Source: Pseudooceanicola onchidii (GTDB lineage: Bacteria; Pseudomonadota; Alphaproteobacteria; Rhodobacterales; Rhodobacteraceae). Taken from it: a DNA stretch of 64,000 nt. The stretch is from positions 248,001 to 312,000 of the forward strand of contig NZ_SPUW01000003.1 of the NCBI RefSeq assembly GCF_004959925.1, in the 5' to 3' direction. Below, piece after piece: positions 54,530 through 63,036 of this stretch. Each line of letters opens with the position of its first letter. Position 1 is the first letter of the stretch. Below the pieces are notes generated by a model. It was not told the DNA's origin. It was given only the letters and a program-made list of their open reading frames with translations, and ran no database searches. The translations under genes and the position numbers were made by a program.

Positions 54530-54660
54530 CCCCCTCCCTGACCCTCCTCCTGGCAGGGGGAGGGGAGTGCGCTGGCCACAGGCGCAGCGCCGGTATGAGG
54601 GGCGGAGTGCGCCGTTCGCGCCCCCTCTCCCTTCAGGGGGAGGGTTGTGGAGGGGGTGAT
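54530..54660. repeat. two GC-rich inverted repeats between DUF4287 gene and fdsB
   Basis: Element 1 (54530-54573) is CCCTCC...GGGGGAGGGG, and element 2 (54623-54657) is CCCCCTCTCCC-TTCA-GGGGGAGGG. Both can form strong hairpins. They are similar to the element at 54198-54243, so the DUF4287 gene is bracketed by relatives of one repeat. Confidence 0.6.
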
Positions 54661-54665
54661 GCGGG

Positions 54666-56183
54666 TCATTCGGCGGCCTCTTTCGCGGTGCCGAACTCCT
54701 CGGGGAACAGCCGTAGCGCAGACATCACGGGGTAGGGGGTGAACCCGCCGAGCGCGCAGAGCGAGCCATCCTTCATCGTCTCGCACAGATCGGTCAGCAG
54801 GGGCACGGCGGAGGGGTCCCCGGCGCGAATGCGGTCGATGGTTTCGACCCCGCGCACCGCGCCGATGCGGCAGGGGGTGCACTTGCCGCAGCTTTCGACC
54901 GCGCAGAACTCCATGGCGAAACGCGCCATGCCCAGCATGTCGGCACTGTCGTCGAAGACGGTGATGCCCGCATGGCCGATCAGGCCGCCTGCGGCATCGA
55001 AGTCCTCGTATCCGAAGGGGGTGTCGAACTGGTGCGGGGCGAAATAGGCGCCAAGGGGGCCGCCGACCTGCACCGCCTTGACCGGCCGGCCCGAGGCAGT
55101 GCCGCCGGCGATGTCATTGACCAGCTGGCCGAGGGGCAGGCCAAAGGCGGTCTCGTAAAGGCCGCCGTGTTTGACGTTGCCGGCGATCTGGATCGGCATG
55201 GTGCCGCGCGACCGTCCGAGGCCGAAGTCGGCGTAATGCTGCGCGCCCTTCTCGAAAATCACCGGGATCGTGGCGAGCGACAGGACGTTGTTCACCACCG
55301 TGGGTTTGCCGAAGGCGCCTTCGAGTGCTGGAAGCGGCGGCTTGGCGCGGACGACGCCGCGCTTGCCTTCGAGAGAGTTGAGCAGCGAGGTTTCCTCACC
55401 GCAGACATAAGCGCCCGCACCGACGCGGACCTCCATGTCGAAGGTGCGGCCCGAGCCGAGGATGTCGTGGCCCAGCACGCCGCCCTCCCGCGCCAGACGG
55501 ATGGCGCGGTCCATGATCGTGATGGCGTCGGGGTATTCGGACCGGATGTAGACGAAGCCTTTCGTCGCCCCGGTGCCGAGACCGGCGATCACCATGCCTT
55601 CGATCAGCGAGAGCGGGTCGCCCTCCATGATCATGCGGTCGGCGAAGGTGCCGCTGTCGCCTTCGTCGGCGTTGCACACGATATATTTGCGATCCGCCTG
55701 TGCCTGCCGGACCGTGTCCCACTTGATGCCGGTCGGAAAACCCGCGCCGCCACGACCGCGCAGGCCGGAGGTCTTGGTTTCCTCGACGATCTCTGCGGCG
55801 TCCATGGTGAGGGCGCGGCGGAGGCCGGTGAGGCCGCCGTGCGCCTCGTAATCCGCCAGCGAGAGCGGGTCGATCACACCGCAGCGGGCGAAGGTCAGGC
55901 GGGTCTGACTGGCGAAGAAGGGGATGTCCTCGACGGGGCCCGGGGTCTCGGCGGTGCCGTCGAGGATCGCGGCGACGTCATCCGGCATGACCGGGCCGTA
56001 GGCCATGCGGCCGTCGCCCCGGTCGACCTCGACCAGCGGTTCAAGCCAGATCATGCCGCGCGTGCCGGTGCGGATCAGGTCGATCTGAAGGCCGCGCGCC
56101 TCGGCCTCGCTGCGGATCGCCTCGGCCACGTCGTCGGCGCCAAGCGCCTTGGCGGCACTGTCGAGGGGGACGTAGATCTTCAT
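54666..56183 (-). CDS. fdsB: NAD-dependent formate dehydrogenase beta subunit (NuoF-like)
   Basis: Protein of 505 residues carrying FMN and the NAD site. An N-terminal thioredoxin-like segment of about 120 residues precedes the NuoF core: GLRGRGGAGFPTGIKW, VCNADEGDSGTFADR, GAGAYVCGEETSLLNSLEG, and the 4Fe-4S motif ESCGKCTPCRIG with a distant Cys (DGSLCALG). The start at ATG 56183 overlaps the fdsG stop in ATGA; the frame is open further to 56285. It passes electrons from fdsA to NAD. Confidence 0.95.
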   Translation of the reverse strand: MKIYVPLDSAAKALGADDVAEAIRSEAEARGLQIDLIRTGTRGMIWLEPLVEVDRGDGRMAYGPVMPDDVAAILDGTAETPGPVEDIPFFASQTRLTFARCGVIDPLSLADYEAHGGLTGLRRALTMDAAEIVEETKTSGLRGRGGAGFPTGIKWDTVRQAQADRKYIVCNADEGDSGTFADRMIMEGDPLSLIEGMVIAGLGTGATKGFVYIRSEYPDAITIMDRAIRLAREGGVLGHDILGSGRTFDMEVRVGAGAYVCGEETSLLNSLEGKRGVVRAKPPLPALEGAFGKPTVVNNVLSLATIPVIFEKGAQHYADFGLGRSRGTMPIQIAGNVKHGGLYETAFGLPLGQLVNDIAGGTASGRPVKAVQVGGPLGAYFAPHQFDTPFGYEDFDAAGGLIGHAGITVFDDSADMLGMARFAMEFCAVESCGKCTPCRIGAVRGVETIDRIRAGDPSAVPLLTDLCETMKDGSLCALGGFTPYPVMSALRLFPEEFGTAKEAAE

Positions 56184-56647
56184 GCGAGCGCCTCCAACCG
56201 GGACGACAGGCTTTCGGCGCTGGCACGGCCGATCACCTTGCCGTCGATCATCGCGGCGGGTCCACAGGCGCACAGACCCAGGCAATAGACGGGTTCGATC
56301 GTCAGGCGGCCGTCCGGCGTGGAGCCATGCGCGTCCAGCCCGAAGTGCGACAGCACCGCGTCGGTCAGGGCATTGGCGCCCACGGACTGGCAGGCCTCGG
56401 CGCGGCAGATCTTGACCACGTGGCGGGCGGCGGGGGTGCTGCGGAAATCGTGGTAGAAGCTGACGACGCCATGCACCTCGGCCCGGGTCAGGCCAAGCGT
56501 TTCGGCGATGATCGGCAGGGCCATGTCGGGGATATGCCCATGGGCGGACTGGATCGCGTGAAGGATCGGCAGCAGCGGACCTTCGCGATGTACCTCGGTC
56601 TCGATGAGGGCGCGGATCTCGTCTGGCTGAGGGGGCTGAGTGGTCAT
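56180..56647 (-). CDS. fdsG: NAD-dependent formate dehydrogenase gamma subunit (NuoE-like)
   Basis: Protein of 155 residues with a thioredoxin-like 2Fe-2S domain: VVSFYHDF, then CRAEACQSVG and the second pair CLGLCACGPA. AAAGGGA precedes ATG 56647. It begins the fdsG-fdsB-(DUF4287)-fdsA-fdhD-fdsD operon. An operator-like palindrome lies 43-59 bases upstream and is echoed upstream of the LysR gene. Confidence 0.93.
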   Translation of the reverse strand: MTTQPPQPDEIRALIETEVHREGPLLPILHAIQSAHGHIPDMALPIIAETLGLTRAEVHGVVSFYHDFRSTPAARHVVKICRAEACQSVGANALTDAVLSHFGLDAHGSTPDGRLTIEPVYCLGLCACGPAAMIDGKVIGRASAESLSSRLEALA

Positions 56648-56689
56648 GCGGCGGTCCCTTTGGCTGTCACGCAGGCGTGCCTGAACAGA

Positions 56690-56706
56690 GATATGGAATC
56701 AATATC
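56690..56706 (-). promoter_or_regulatory. candidate LysR-type operator before fdsG
   Basis: GATATGGAATCAATATC is an inverted repeat GATAT-N7-ATATC with the T-N11-A shape of LysR boxes. It matches 13 of 17 positions with GATAGGTATTCATTATC at 57639-57655. Confidence 0.6.
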
Positions 56707-56736
56707 GTTATCCGGTCGGGCAATAGGAAGTGACTA

Positions 56737-57612
56737 TCAAAGCGATCCGGCCTCGCGCAGAAGCGCCTCCAACACCGGCGTGTGCGGCTCCTGGTATTCG
56801 GTGATCAGGCCGACCGTATAGGCCTGCGTCCCGCCCTCGATCGGGATGGTGACCAGATCGCGCCCGGCGGCCAGGAATTCGGCCAGATCCCCGGGCAGGA
56901 TGGTCACCCAGTCGCCGCGCGCCACGGTCGAGGCAAGCACGACCGTGGAATTCGCCTCGATCATCGGGGTGGGGCTGGCACCGGCCTGCATGAAGTTGTG
57001 GTTGATGATGCGGCGGTTCTGCATCTCGGGCGTCAGCAGACAGAGCCGTTGCTGAGCGACCTCGCCCCAGGTGACCTGATCGCGCAGGGCAAGGGGATGC
57101 GACGCGGTGCAGACCAGCCGATAGCTTTCGCGGTAAAGATCGACCGAGGACACCCGGCCAAGCGGTTCGTTGTCGAGATAGGTGATGCCCGCGTCGATTT
57201 CCAGATTTTCCAGCAAGGTCAGCATGTCACGCGACGATCCTGACCTGATCGAGAAACTGACGCCGGGGTGGCGTTCGGCCATGCGCGCGGCCAGGTGCGA
57301 CGCCCAGGTCAGCGCGGTCGGGATCACGCCCAGCCTCAGCCGCCCGGTCAGACCGGTGCGTTTCGCGCGCATCTCGTCGCGCAGGCGGCGGCTGTCACCG
57401 ACGATCTTGCGCGCCATGACCAGTGCACGCTGGCCTTCTGGCGTGAGGCCGCCGAAGCGCGACCCGCGTTCGACCAGCTTGACGCCCAGGTGATCCTCAA
57501 GCTGCCGGATCCCCGCAGACAGGCTGGGCTGCGTGATCGACAGGCTTTGCGCGGCGCGGCCAAAGTGTTGTTCCTGCGCTAAGGCGATGAGCATCTCGAG
57601 CTTGTTGATCAT
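56737..57612 (-). CDS. LysR family regulator, probable FdsR
   Basis: Protein of 291 residues with helix-turn-helix EQHFGRAAQSLSITQPSLSAGIRQLEDHLG in parts and a periplasmic-binding-like effector domain (LRLGVIPTALTW, LDNEPLGR). It lies directly upstream of fdsG on the same strand, 89 bases away, as expected for a formate-responsive activator. The frame is open to GTG 57657, but that start would place the palindrome 57639-57655 inside the gene; ATG 57612 leaves it as an operator. No clear ribosome site precedes either. Confidence 0.88.
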   Translation of the reverse strand: MINKLEMLIALAQEQHFGRAAQSLSITQPSLSAGIRQLEDHLGVKLVERGSRFGGLTPEGQRALVMARKIVGDSRRLRDEMRAKRTGLTGRLRLGVIPTALTWASHLAARMAERHPGVSFSIRSGSSRDMLTLLENLEIDAGITYLDNEPLGRVSSVDLYRESYRLVCTASHPLALRDQVTWGEVAQQRLCLLTPEMQNRRIINHNFMQAGASPTPMIEANSTVVLASTVARGDWVTILPGDLAEFLAAGRDLVTIPIEGGTQAYTVGLITEYQEPHTPVLEALLREAGSL

Positions 57613-57638
57613 GTATGACGACCGGTTTGATCTGTTTC

Positions 57639-57655
57639 GATAGGTATTCATTATC
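57639..57655. promoter_or_regulatory. candidate LysR-type operator before its own gene
   Basis: GATAGGTATTCATTATC has GATA...TATC ends and agrees with the fdsG operator in 13 of 17 positions. It lies 27 bases before the LysR start, in the gap shared with the divergent methyltransferase gene. Confidence 0.58.
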
Positions 57656-57788
57656 ACGCAGGAACGCCCGTTGCGAGGCTGCCGGATTGCCGGGCGTTCG
57701 CCCGGAGGACTTGCGCGTTCCCATGCCCGCCGGTGGCCAGCCCGCCCCTGGGCCGTTAGGCTGAACCCATCATGAGAAGGAGAGACAG

Positions 57789-58802
57789 ATGACCCCGGCC
57801 ACGGAAGCCGACCAGATTTCCAGTATTGCCTTCGGGTTCATGGGGGCCAAGGCGCTGTTCGTCGCGCTGGATCTTCAGGTGTTCACCCACCTCGCCGAGG
57901 CGCCCAGAACCGCCGATGAGATCGCCACCGTCACCGGCATCCACCGCGACAGGGCCGAAACGCTGATGACCGCGCTGGCGGGGCTGGGGTTGCTGGTGGT
58001 CGAAGACGGTCACTATTCAAATTCGCCGGCGGCGGCGGCCTTTCTGGTCAAGGGCGCGAAGTACGACTTCGGGGATTACCTTCGGCTTCAGGTCGGCCAG
58101 CAGATGTACCCGCTGCTGGATCAGCTGGATGGCGCGGTGAAGGGCGACCTGCCCGACGACGCGACGCAAAGCTACGAACAATGGTTTGCGGACCCCGCGC
58201 AGGCGCGGCTTTATTCGGAAAGCCAGCACGCCGGGTCGCTTGGCCCCGCGCGGCAGATGGCGAAGAAGGTCGATCTGGGGCAGGCGCGGTGCCTGCTGGA
58301 CGTGGGCGGCGGCACCGGGGCCTTTGCCATCACGCTGTGCCAGGCCTTTCCGGAACTGACCGCCACGATCGTCGACTTTCCCAACGTCGCGGCCCTGGGG
58401 CGTCGGTACGTGGCCGAGGCCGGGTTGTCGGACCGGATCACCTATGTTGAAGGGAACGCGCTGAAGACCGACTGGCCCGAGGGGCAGGATGCGGTGCTGA
58501 TGTCCTACCTGTTTTCCGGTGTGCCGGGGGATTGCCATGACGACCTGATCGCCGATGCGCAGGCCGTGCTGAACCCGGACGGCCAGTTGATGATCCATGA
58601 TTTCATGGTCGAAGCCGACCGGAGTGGCCCGGGCCTTGCCGCCCTATGGCAGCTGCAGCACACGGCCTTCACGCCCGAGGCGCGGTCGGTCGACACCGGG
58701 ACGCTGGCCGCCGATCTGGACCGTGGCGGCTTTGACTCGGTCGAGATCACCGAGATGATCCCCGAGATGACCAAGCTCGCCATCGGGCGCCGCGCCGCCT
58801 GA
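57789..58802 (+). CDS. SAM-dependent O-methyltransferase-like protein (COMT/CrtF class)
   Basis: Protein of 337 residues. A dimerisation winged-helix domain comes first (RTADEIATVTGIHRDRAETLMTAL), then a Rossmann methyltransferase domain with the SAM motif LLDVGGGTGAFAITL, VDFPNVA, and a late LNPDGQLMIHDFM. The class includes plant-type O-methyltransferases, acetylserotonin methyltransferase and CrtF. The substrate is unknown. AAGGAGA lies 6 bases before ATG 57789. A long stem (58820-58849) and a tRNA follow. Confidence 0.85.
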   Translation: MTPATEADQISSIAFGFMGAKALFVALDLQVFTHLAEAPRTADEIATVTGIHRDRAETLMTALAGLGLLVVEDGHYSNSPAAAAFLVKGAKYDFGDYLRLQVGQQMYPLLDQLDGAVKGDLPDDATQSYEQWFADPAQARLYSESQHAGSLGPARQMAKKVDLGQARCLLDVGGGTGAFAITLCQAFPELTATIVDFPNVAALGRRYVAEAGLSDRITYVEGNALKTDWPEGQDAVLMSYLFSGVPGDCHDDLIADAQAVLNPDGQLMIHDFMVEADRSGPGLAALWQLQHTAFTPEARSVDTGTLAADLDRGGFDSVEITEMIPEMTKLAIGRRAA

Positions 58803-58819
58803 GGCGGATTTGCGATTGC

Positions 58820-58849
58820 GGGGGGCTGCGGTTTGTCCTATAGCCCCCC
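58820..58849 (+). terminator. hairpin after the methyltransferase gene
   Basis: GGGGGGCT ... AGCCCCCC pairs with a 14-base loop. No T-run follows; it may end the methyltransferase message before tRNA-Arg. Confidence 0.5.
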
Positions 58850-58854
58850 GTGCG

Positions 58855-58931
58855 GCACCCATAGCTCAGCTGGATAGAGCGCTGCCCTCCGAAGGCAGAG
58901 GTCTGAGGTTCGAATCCTCATGGGTGCGCCA
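58855..58931 (+). tRNA. tRNA-Arg (CCG)
   Basis: A 77-base cloverleaf with encoded CCA. The acceptor GCACCCA pairs with TGGGTGC. The anticodon stem-loop CTGCC-CTCCGAA-GGCAG gives anticodon CCG, reading the Arg codon CGG. A short hairpin, ACACTTTCC-GCA-GGGAAGTGT (58934-58954), follows. Confidence 0.96.
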
Positions 58932-59274
58932 ACACACTTTCCGCAGGGAAGTGTCCCGCTTTCGAACAGCATGATTGAATGACAGCGGTTTGTGCCAAAC
59001 CGTGAGAGCTGGTCCGTTGCGCGCTTTGCCGGCGTGGGTGTGGCGAATGCCTTCTGAAACTCAGACGGCTACCGTGCCAAAAAATCATGAGTTGCGGGCA
59101 GATGCCCTGCCTGCAAGGCGTCTACGGCAGGCGGCAGGTCATCTTACTGCTTCTCAACCTTTCAATACCAAACCACCGTGTCCCACGTCCCACGCAGAAC
59201 TTGGCAGACACCCGGTTGACGCCCGCGTCGTGGCGCGGAACTCTGGGGGCTGCGCCGCGCCGAAGGACCTCATC
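58932..59274. other. gene-free stretch, 343 bases, with inverted repeats
   Basis: No supported gene. It contains the tRNA-trailing hairpin at 58934-58954, the perfect inverted repeat CGGTTTG-TGC-CAAACCG at 58986-59002, and GCCTGCAAGGC-type pairs near 59115. A promoter for the XRE regulator must be here; TTGACG (59216-59221) could be its -35 element, with no convincing -10. Confidence 0.5.
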
Positions 59275-59907
59275 ATGACCAAGCCCGAACCTCTCAAGCA
59301 GGACCCGCATGCGCTGCGTGACGCACGGGAAAAGAACCTCGAGGTCGCGATCGGGCGCGAGGTGCGGGCCCTGCGCAAGCGGCAGCGGATGACCGGGGCG
59401 GATCTGGCGGCGCAGACCGGGTTATCCGTCGGCATGCTGTCCAAGATCGAAAACGGCGTGATCTCTCCGTCGCTGTCGACGATTTCGGCGCTGGCCCATG
59501 CGCTGAAGGTGCCGCTGGTGCAGCTGTTTTCGGGCTACGAGGAAGACAAGGGCTGCATGCACGTCAAGGCGGGCGAGGGGGTGGAGATCGAACGCGCGGG
59601 CACCCGTGCGGGCCATCAGTATCACCTGCTGGGCCACATCGGGTCGAACAACTCGGGCGTGGTGGTCGAACCTTACCTGATTACCCTGACAAGCGAGAGT
59701 GACCGCTTCCCGACCTTCCAGCACGAGGGGATCGAGATGCTCTATGTCATCGAGGGTGTGATGGATTATCGCCATGGTGACCGGCTCTACCGGCTGGATC
59801 CGGGCGACTCGCTGCTGTTCGATTCCGACGCGCCTCATGGGCCGGAGGCGCTGATCACCTTTCCGATCCGGTATCTTTCGGTGATCACCTACCCGCAGGC
59901 AGGCTGA
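59275..59907 (+). CDS. XRE-family regulator with cupin sensor domain
   Basis: Protein of 210 residues. The helix-turn-helix is RMTGADLAAQTGLSVGMLSKIENGVISPSLSTISALA in consecutive parts. The C-terminal cupin has HEGIEMLYVIEGVMDYRHGDRLYRLDPGDSLLFDSDAPHGPE-type spacing. It precedes mgsA by 128 bases on the same strand; regulators of this build are usual beside roseobacter N-methylglutamate genes. AAGGA lies before ATG 59275. The ligand, perhaps glutamate or a methylated amine product, is inferred. Confidence 0.9.
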   Translation: MTKPEPLKQDPHALRDAREKNLEVAIGREVRALRKRQRMTGADLAAQTGLSVGMLSKIENGVISPSLSTISALAHALKVPLVQLFSGYEEDKGCMHVKAGEGVEIERAGTRAGHQYHLLGHIGSNNSGVVVEPYLITLTSESDRFPTFQHEGIEMLYVIEGVMDYRHGDRLYRLDPGDSLLFDSDAPHGPEALITFPIRYLSVITYPQAG

Positions 59908-59961
59908 GCTGCCCGAATTTTGGGCAAACCGGGGTGTCGCGCCCCTAATGTGCGTCATAAA

Positions 59962-59994
59962 TTTCTTGAGAAGAAAAAAATTTTCCTGATACGG
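59962..59994 (+). promoter_or_regulatory. mgsA promoter region with palindrome
   Basis: TTTCTT-GAG-AAGAAA at 59962-59976 is a perfect inverted repeat that may be the XRE operator. TTGAGA (59966-59971) and TGATAC (59987-59992) are possible -35 and -10 elements, with a 15-base gap. Confidence 0.5.
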
Positions 59995-60035
59995 TCAATT
60001 CCAGCAAGTGGAAGACATGACTGAAGGAGAGCGCG

Positions 60036-60923
60036 ATGTGTGGCATCGTGGGATTGTTCCTCAAGAATGACGCGATGCAGCCGGACCTTGGCGCGCTGCT
60101 GACCGGCATGCTGATCAAGATGACTGACCGTGGCCCCGACAGCGCCGGGATCGCCATCTACGGCGGCGCGGGGCAGGGGCTGAAGATCACCGTGCAGTCC
60201 GACACGCCCGATGTGGCCTTCGACGGGCTGGCGGCGGCCCTGTCCGATGCCGCCGGGGCCGAGGTGACGGTCGATGTCGTCGATACCCATGCCGTCCTGC
60301 ATCTGCCCTTGGCCGCGCGCGATGCGGCGATCGCGGCGCTGGACGCGCGGGCGATCCGCATCATGGGCGTCGGCGAGGCGATGGAGATCTACAAGGAGGT
60401 CGGCCTGCCGCGCGACGTCGCCGCCCGGTTCGACCTGGCGAAGATGGGCGGGACGCATGGCATCGGTCACACCCGGATGGCCACGGAATCTGCCGTGACG
60501 ACCCTTGGCGCGCATCCGTTTTCCACCGCCGACGACCAGTGCCTTGTCCACAACGGGTCGCTGTCGAACCACAACGACATGCGGCGGCGGCTGGCGAAAA
60601 AGGGTGTCTTCACCAAGACCGAAAACGATACCGAAGTCGGGGCGGCCTATATCTCGTCCCGCATCGCCGAGGGCGCGTCCCTGGGCGAGGCGCTGGAAGG
60701 CACGCTGAAGGACCTGGACGGGTTCTTCACCTTTGTCACCGGCACCCGCAACGGGTTCGGCGTGGTGCGCGACCCGGTGGCCTGCAAGCCGGCCGTCATG
60801 GCCGAAACCGACGATTACGTGGCCTTCGGGTCCGAATACCGCGCCTTCGCGGACCTGCCGGGGATCGACGCTGCCCGCGTCTGGGAACCCGAACCCGCCA
60901 CCGTTTATTTCTGGGAGCGCTGA
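60036..60923 (+). CDS. mgsA: N-methylglutamate synthase subunit A (class II glutamine amidotransferase)
   Basis: Protein of 295 residues. Cys2 in MCGIVGLFLKN is the glutamine amidotransferase nucleophile after removal of Met1; DRGPDSAGIAIY, GIGHTRMATES and VHNGSLSNHNDMR complete the active site. MgsABC transfer methylamine between glutamate species to yield N-methylglutamate. The homologues GlxB/GltB-domain proteins share this. AAGGAGA precedes ATG 60036. The whole MgsA-MgsB-MgsC order with GmaS next to it supports this naming. Confidence 0.85.
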   Translation: MCGIVGLFLKNDAMQPDLGALLTGMLIKMTDRGPDSAGIAIYGGAGQGLKITVQSDTPDVAFDGLAAALSDAAGAEVTVDVVDTHAVLHLPLAARDAAIAALDARAIRIMGVGEAMEIYKEVGLPRDVAARFDLAKMGGTHGIGHTRMATESAVTTLGAHPFSTADDQCLVHNGSLSNHNDMRRRLAKKGVFTKTENDTEVGAAYISSRIAEGASLGEALEGTLKDLDGFFTFVTGTRNGFGVVRDPVACKPAVMAETDDYVAFGSEYRAFADLPGIDAARVWEPEPATVYFWER

Positions 60924-60925
60924 TC

Positions 60926-61609
60926 ATGCAGAGCCTCGACATGGCCGCGATGGAGCTGCGAGAGGTCAACGCGACCCTGCAGGCCCAGGCCGAGACGACC
61001 AACCAGACCCAGTGGGTCATCGAAAACCCGCGCGGCGCCCATGCGGTGGCCGTGGGCCTTGATGCGCCGATCGAGGTCACGGTGAAGGGATCCACCGGAT
61101 ATTACTGCGCGGGTATGAATGCGCAGGCCCGGGTGCATGTGACCGGATCGGTCGGGCCGGGCGTGGCGGAAAACATGATGTCGGGCGAGGTCGTGATCGA
61201 CGGCGATGCCTCGCAATATGCGGGGGCGACGGGGCGCGGCGGGCTTCTCAATATCAAGGGCAATGCGTCCTCGCGCTGCGGGATCTCGATGAAAGGGATC
61301 GACATCGTGGTGCATGGCAACATCGGCCACATGTCGGCCTTCATGGCGCAAAAGGGGAACCTTGTCGTGCTGGGCGATGCGGGCGACGCCTTGGGTGACA
61401 GCCTTTACGAGGCGCGGCTGTTCGTGCGCGGCACGGTGAAATCCCTTGGCGCCGACTGCATCGAGAAAGAGATGCGGCCGGAGCACCTCGAGCTTCTGGC
61501 CGATCTTCTGGCGCGCGCCGGGGCGGATGCGAAACCCGAAGAGTTCAAGCGCTACGGCTCAGCCCGCAACCTTTATCATTTCAACATCGACCACGCGGAT
61601 CAGTACTGA
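60926..61609 (+). CDS. mgsB: N-methylglutamate synthase subunit B (GltB C-terminal-like)
   Basis: Protein of 227 residues equal in length to MgsB/GlxC. It has the right-handed beta-helix repeats of the glutamate synthase alpha-subunit C-terminal domain: YYCAGMNAQARVHVTGSVGPGVAENMM, GDASQYAGATGRGGLLNIKGNASSRCG in parts, and HMSAFMAQKGNLVVLGDAGDALGDS. It starts 2 bases after mgsA and its stop overlaps mgsC by 1 base (TGATG). Confidence 0.85.
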   Translation: MQSLDMAAMELREVNATLQAQAETTNQTQWVIENPRGAHAVAVGLDAPIEVTVKGSTGYYCAGMNAQARVHVTGSVGPGVAENMMSGEVVIDGDASQYAGATGRGGLLNIKGNASSRCGISMKGIDIVVHGNIGHMSAFMAQKGNLVVLGDAGDALGDSLYEARLFVRGTVKSLGADCIEKEMRPEHLELLADLLARAGADAKPEEFKRYGSARNLYHFNIDHADQY

Positions 61610-62934
61610 TGGACAAGACACCCCCGACCGACCCGCGCCAGTCCGCGACCTTCACCCGCGAGGTGAATTCCGAAATCCGCCGGGCGGCGGCGACCGGCAT
61701 CTACGACATCCGCGGTGGCGGCGCGAAACGCCGCGTGCCGCACTTCGACGACCTGCTGTTTCTCGGCGCGTCGATCTCGCGCTATCCGCTCGAAGGGTAT
61801 CGCGAGAAATGCGACACCTCCGTTACGCTCGGCACGCGGTTTGCCAAGAAACCGATCGAGCTGAAGATCCCGATCACCATCGCGGGCATGTCCTTCGGAT
61901 CGCTCTCGGCCCAGGCGAAAGAGGCCCTGGGACGCGGCGCCACCATGGCGGGCACCTCGACCACCACCGGCGATGGCGGCATGACCGAGGAAGAGCGCGG
62001 ACATAGCGAAAAGCTTGTCTACCAGTATCTGCCGTCCCGCTACGGCATGAACCCGCGCGATCTGCGTCGCGCCGACGCGATCGAGATCGTCGTGGGGCAG
62101 GGCGCGAAGCCCGGTGGCGGCGGCATGCTGCTGGGGCAGAAGATCACCGACCGGGTCGCGGGAATGCGTGACCTGCCCGTGGGCATCGACCAGCGCTCGG
62201 CCTGCCGTCACCCGGACTGGACCGGCCCCGACGACATGGAGATCAAGATCCTCGAGTTGCGTGAAATCACCGGCTGGCAGGTCCCGATCTACGTCAAGGT
62301 CGGCGGCGCGCGTCCCTACTACGACACGGCGCTGGCGGTGAAGGCCGGGGCAGATGTCGTGGTGCTGGACGGAATGCAGGGCGGCACGGCGGCGACGCAG
62401 GATGTCTTCATCGAACACGTCGGCCAGCCGACGCTGGCCTGTATCCGCCCCGCCGTGCAGGCGCTGCAGGACCTGGGCCTGCACCGCGAGGTGCAGCTGG
62501 TCGTCTCGGGTGGCATCCGCACGGGCGCGGATGTGGCCAAGGCGCTGGCGCTTGGGGCCGATGCAGTGTCCATCGGCACCGCCGCCCTGATCGCGCTTGG
62601 TGACAACGACCCGAAGTGGGAGGCCGAGTACAACGCCCTCGGGACGACCCATGGGGCCTATGACGACTGGCACGAAGGCCGCGACCCGGCCGGCATCACC
62701 ACGCAGGATCCCGAACTGGCCAAGCGCCTCGATCCCGAGGCCGCGGGGCGGCGGCTGCGCAACTACCTCAACGTGATGACGCTGGAATGCCAGACCATCG
62801 CGCGCGCCTGCGGCAAGAGCCATGTGCACAATTTGGAACCAGAAGACCTCTGCGCGCTGACGATGGAGGCCGCCGCCATGGCCAAGGTGCCCCTGGCCGG
62901 AACAGACTGGTGGCCGGGAAAACCGCAGATCTGA
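61609..62934 (+). CDS. mgsC: N-methylglutamate synthase subunit C (FMN glutamate synthase domain)
   Basis: Protein of 441 residues with the FMN/3Fe-4S glutamate-synthase central fold: ITIAGMSFGSLSAQAKEALGRGA, GDGGMTEEERGHSEKLVYQY in parts, GQGAKPGGGGML, KVGGARPYYDTALAVKAGADVVVLDG, and SGGIRTGADVAKALALGADAVSIGT, in consecutive runs. It is the catalytic flavin subunit of N-methylglutamate synthase. GmaS follows after a 102-base gap containing repeat copy E. Confidence 0.88.
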   Translation: MDKTPPTDPRQSATFTREVNSEIRRAAATGIYDIRGGGAKRRVPHFDDLLFLGASISRYPLEGYREKCDTSVTLGTRFAKKPIELKIPITIAGMSFGSLSAQAKEALGRGATMAGTSTTTGDGGMTEEERGHSEKLVYQYLPSRYGMNPRDLRRADAIEIVVGQGAKPGGGGMLLGQKITDRVAGMRDLPVGIDQRSACRHPDWTGPDDMEIKILELREITGWQVPIYVKVGGARPYYDTALAVKAGADVVVLDGMQGGTAATQDVFIEHVGQPTLACIRPAVQALQDLGLHREVQLVVSGGIRTGADVAKALALGADAVSIGTAALIALGDNDPKWEAEYNALGTTHGAYDDWHEGRDPAGITTQDPELAKRLDPEAAGRRLRNYLNVMTLECQTIARACGKSHVHNLEPEDLCALTMEAAAMAKVPLAGTDWWPGKPQI

Positions 62935-62947
62935 GACAAACGCCGCC

Positions 62948-63007
62948 CCCCGGCTTCTTCTGGTCGGAAATACCTCGGGGGGCGCCGAAGGCGCGGGGCA
63001 GAGCCCC
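62948..63007 (-). repeat. dispersed GC-rich intergenic repeat, copy E
   Basis: CTTCTTCTGGTCGGAAATAC at 62954-62973, followed by CTCGGGGGG, is the inverse of the core seen in copies A-D. The closing GGGGC-AGA-GCCCC palindrome lies at 62995-63007. It sits between mgsC and gmaS inside the probable operon. Confidence 0.75.
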
Positions 63008-63036
63008 ACTGCACGGATAGGACAGGACGAGGACAG

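Noticed and set aside
54198-54660. CRISPR-like spacing of repeats
   Set aside because: There are only three related, imperfect inverted repeats with unequal gaps and no cas genes.
58855-59274. Possible island attachment site at tRNA-Arg
   Set aside because: No integrase, no repeated tRNA end and no change in gene style downstream were seen.
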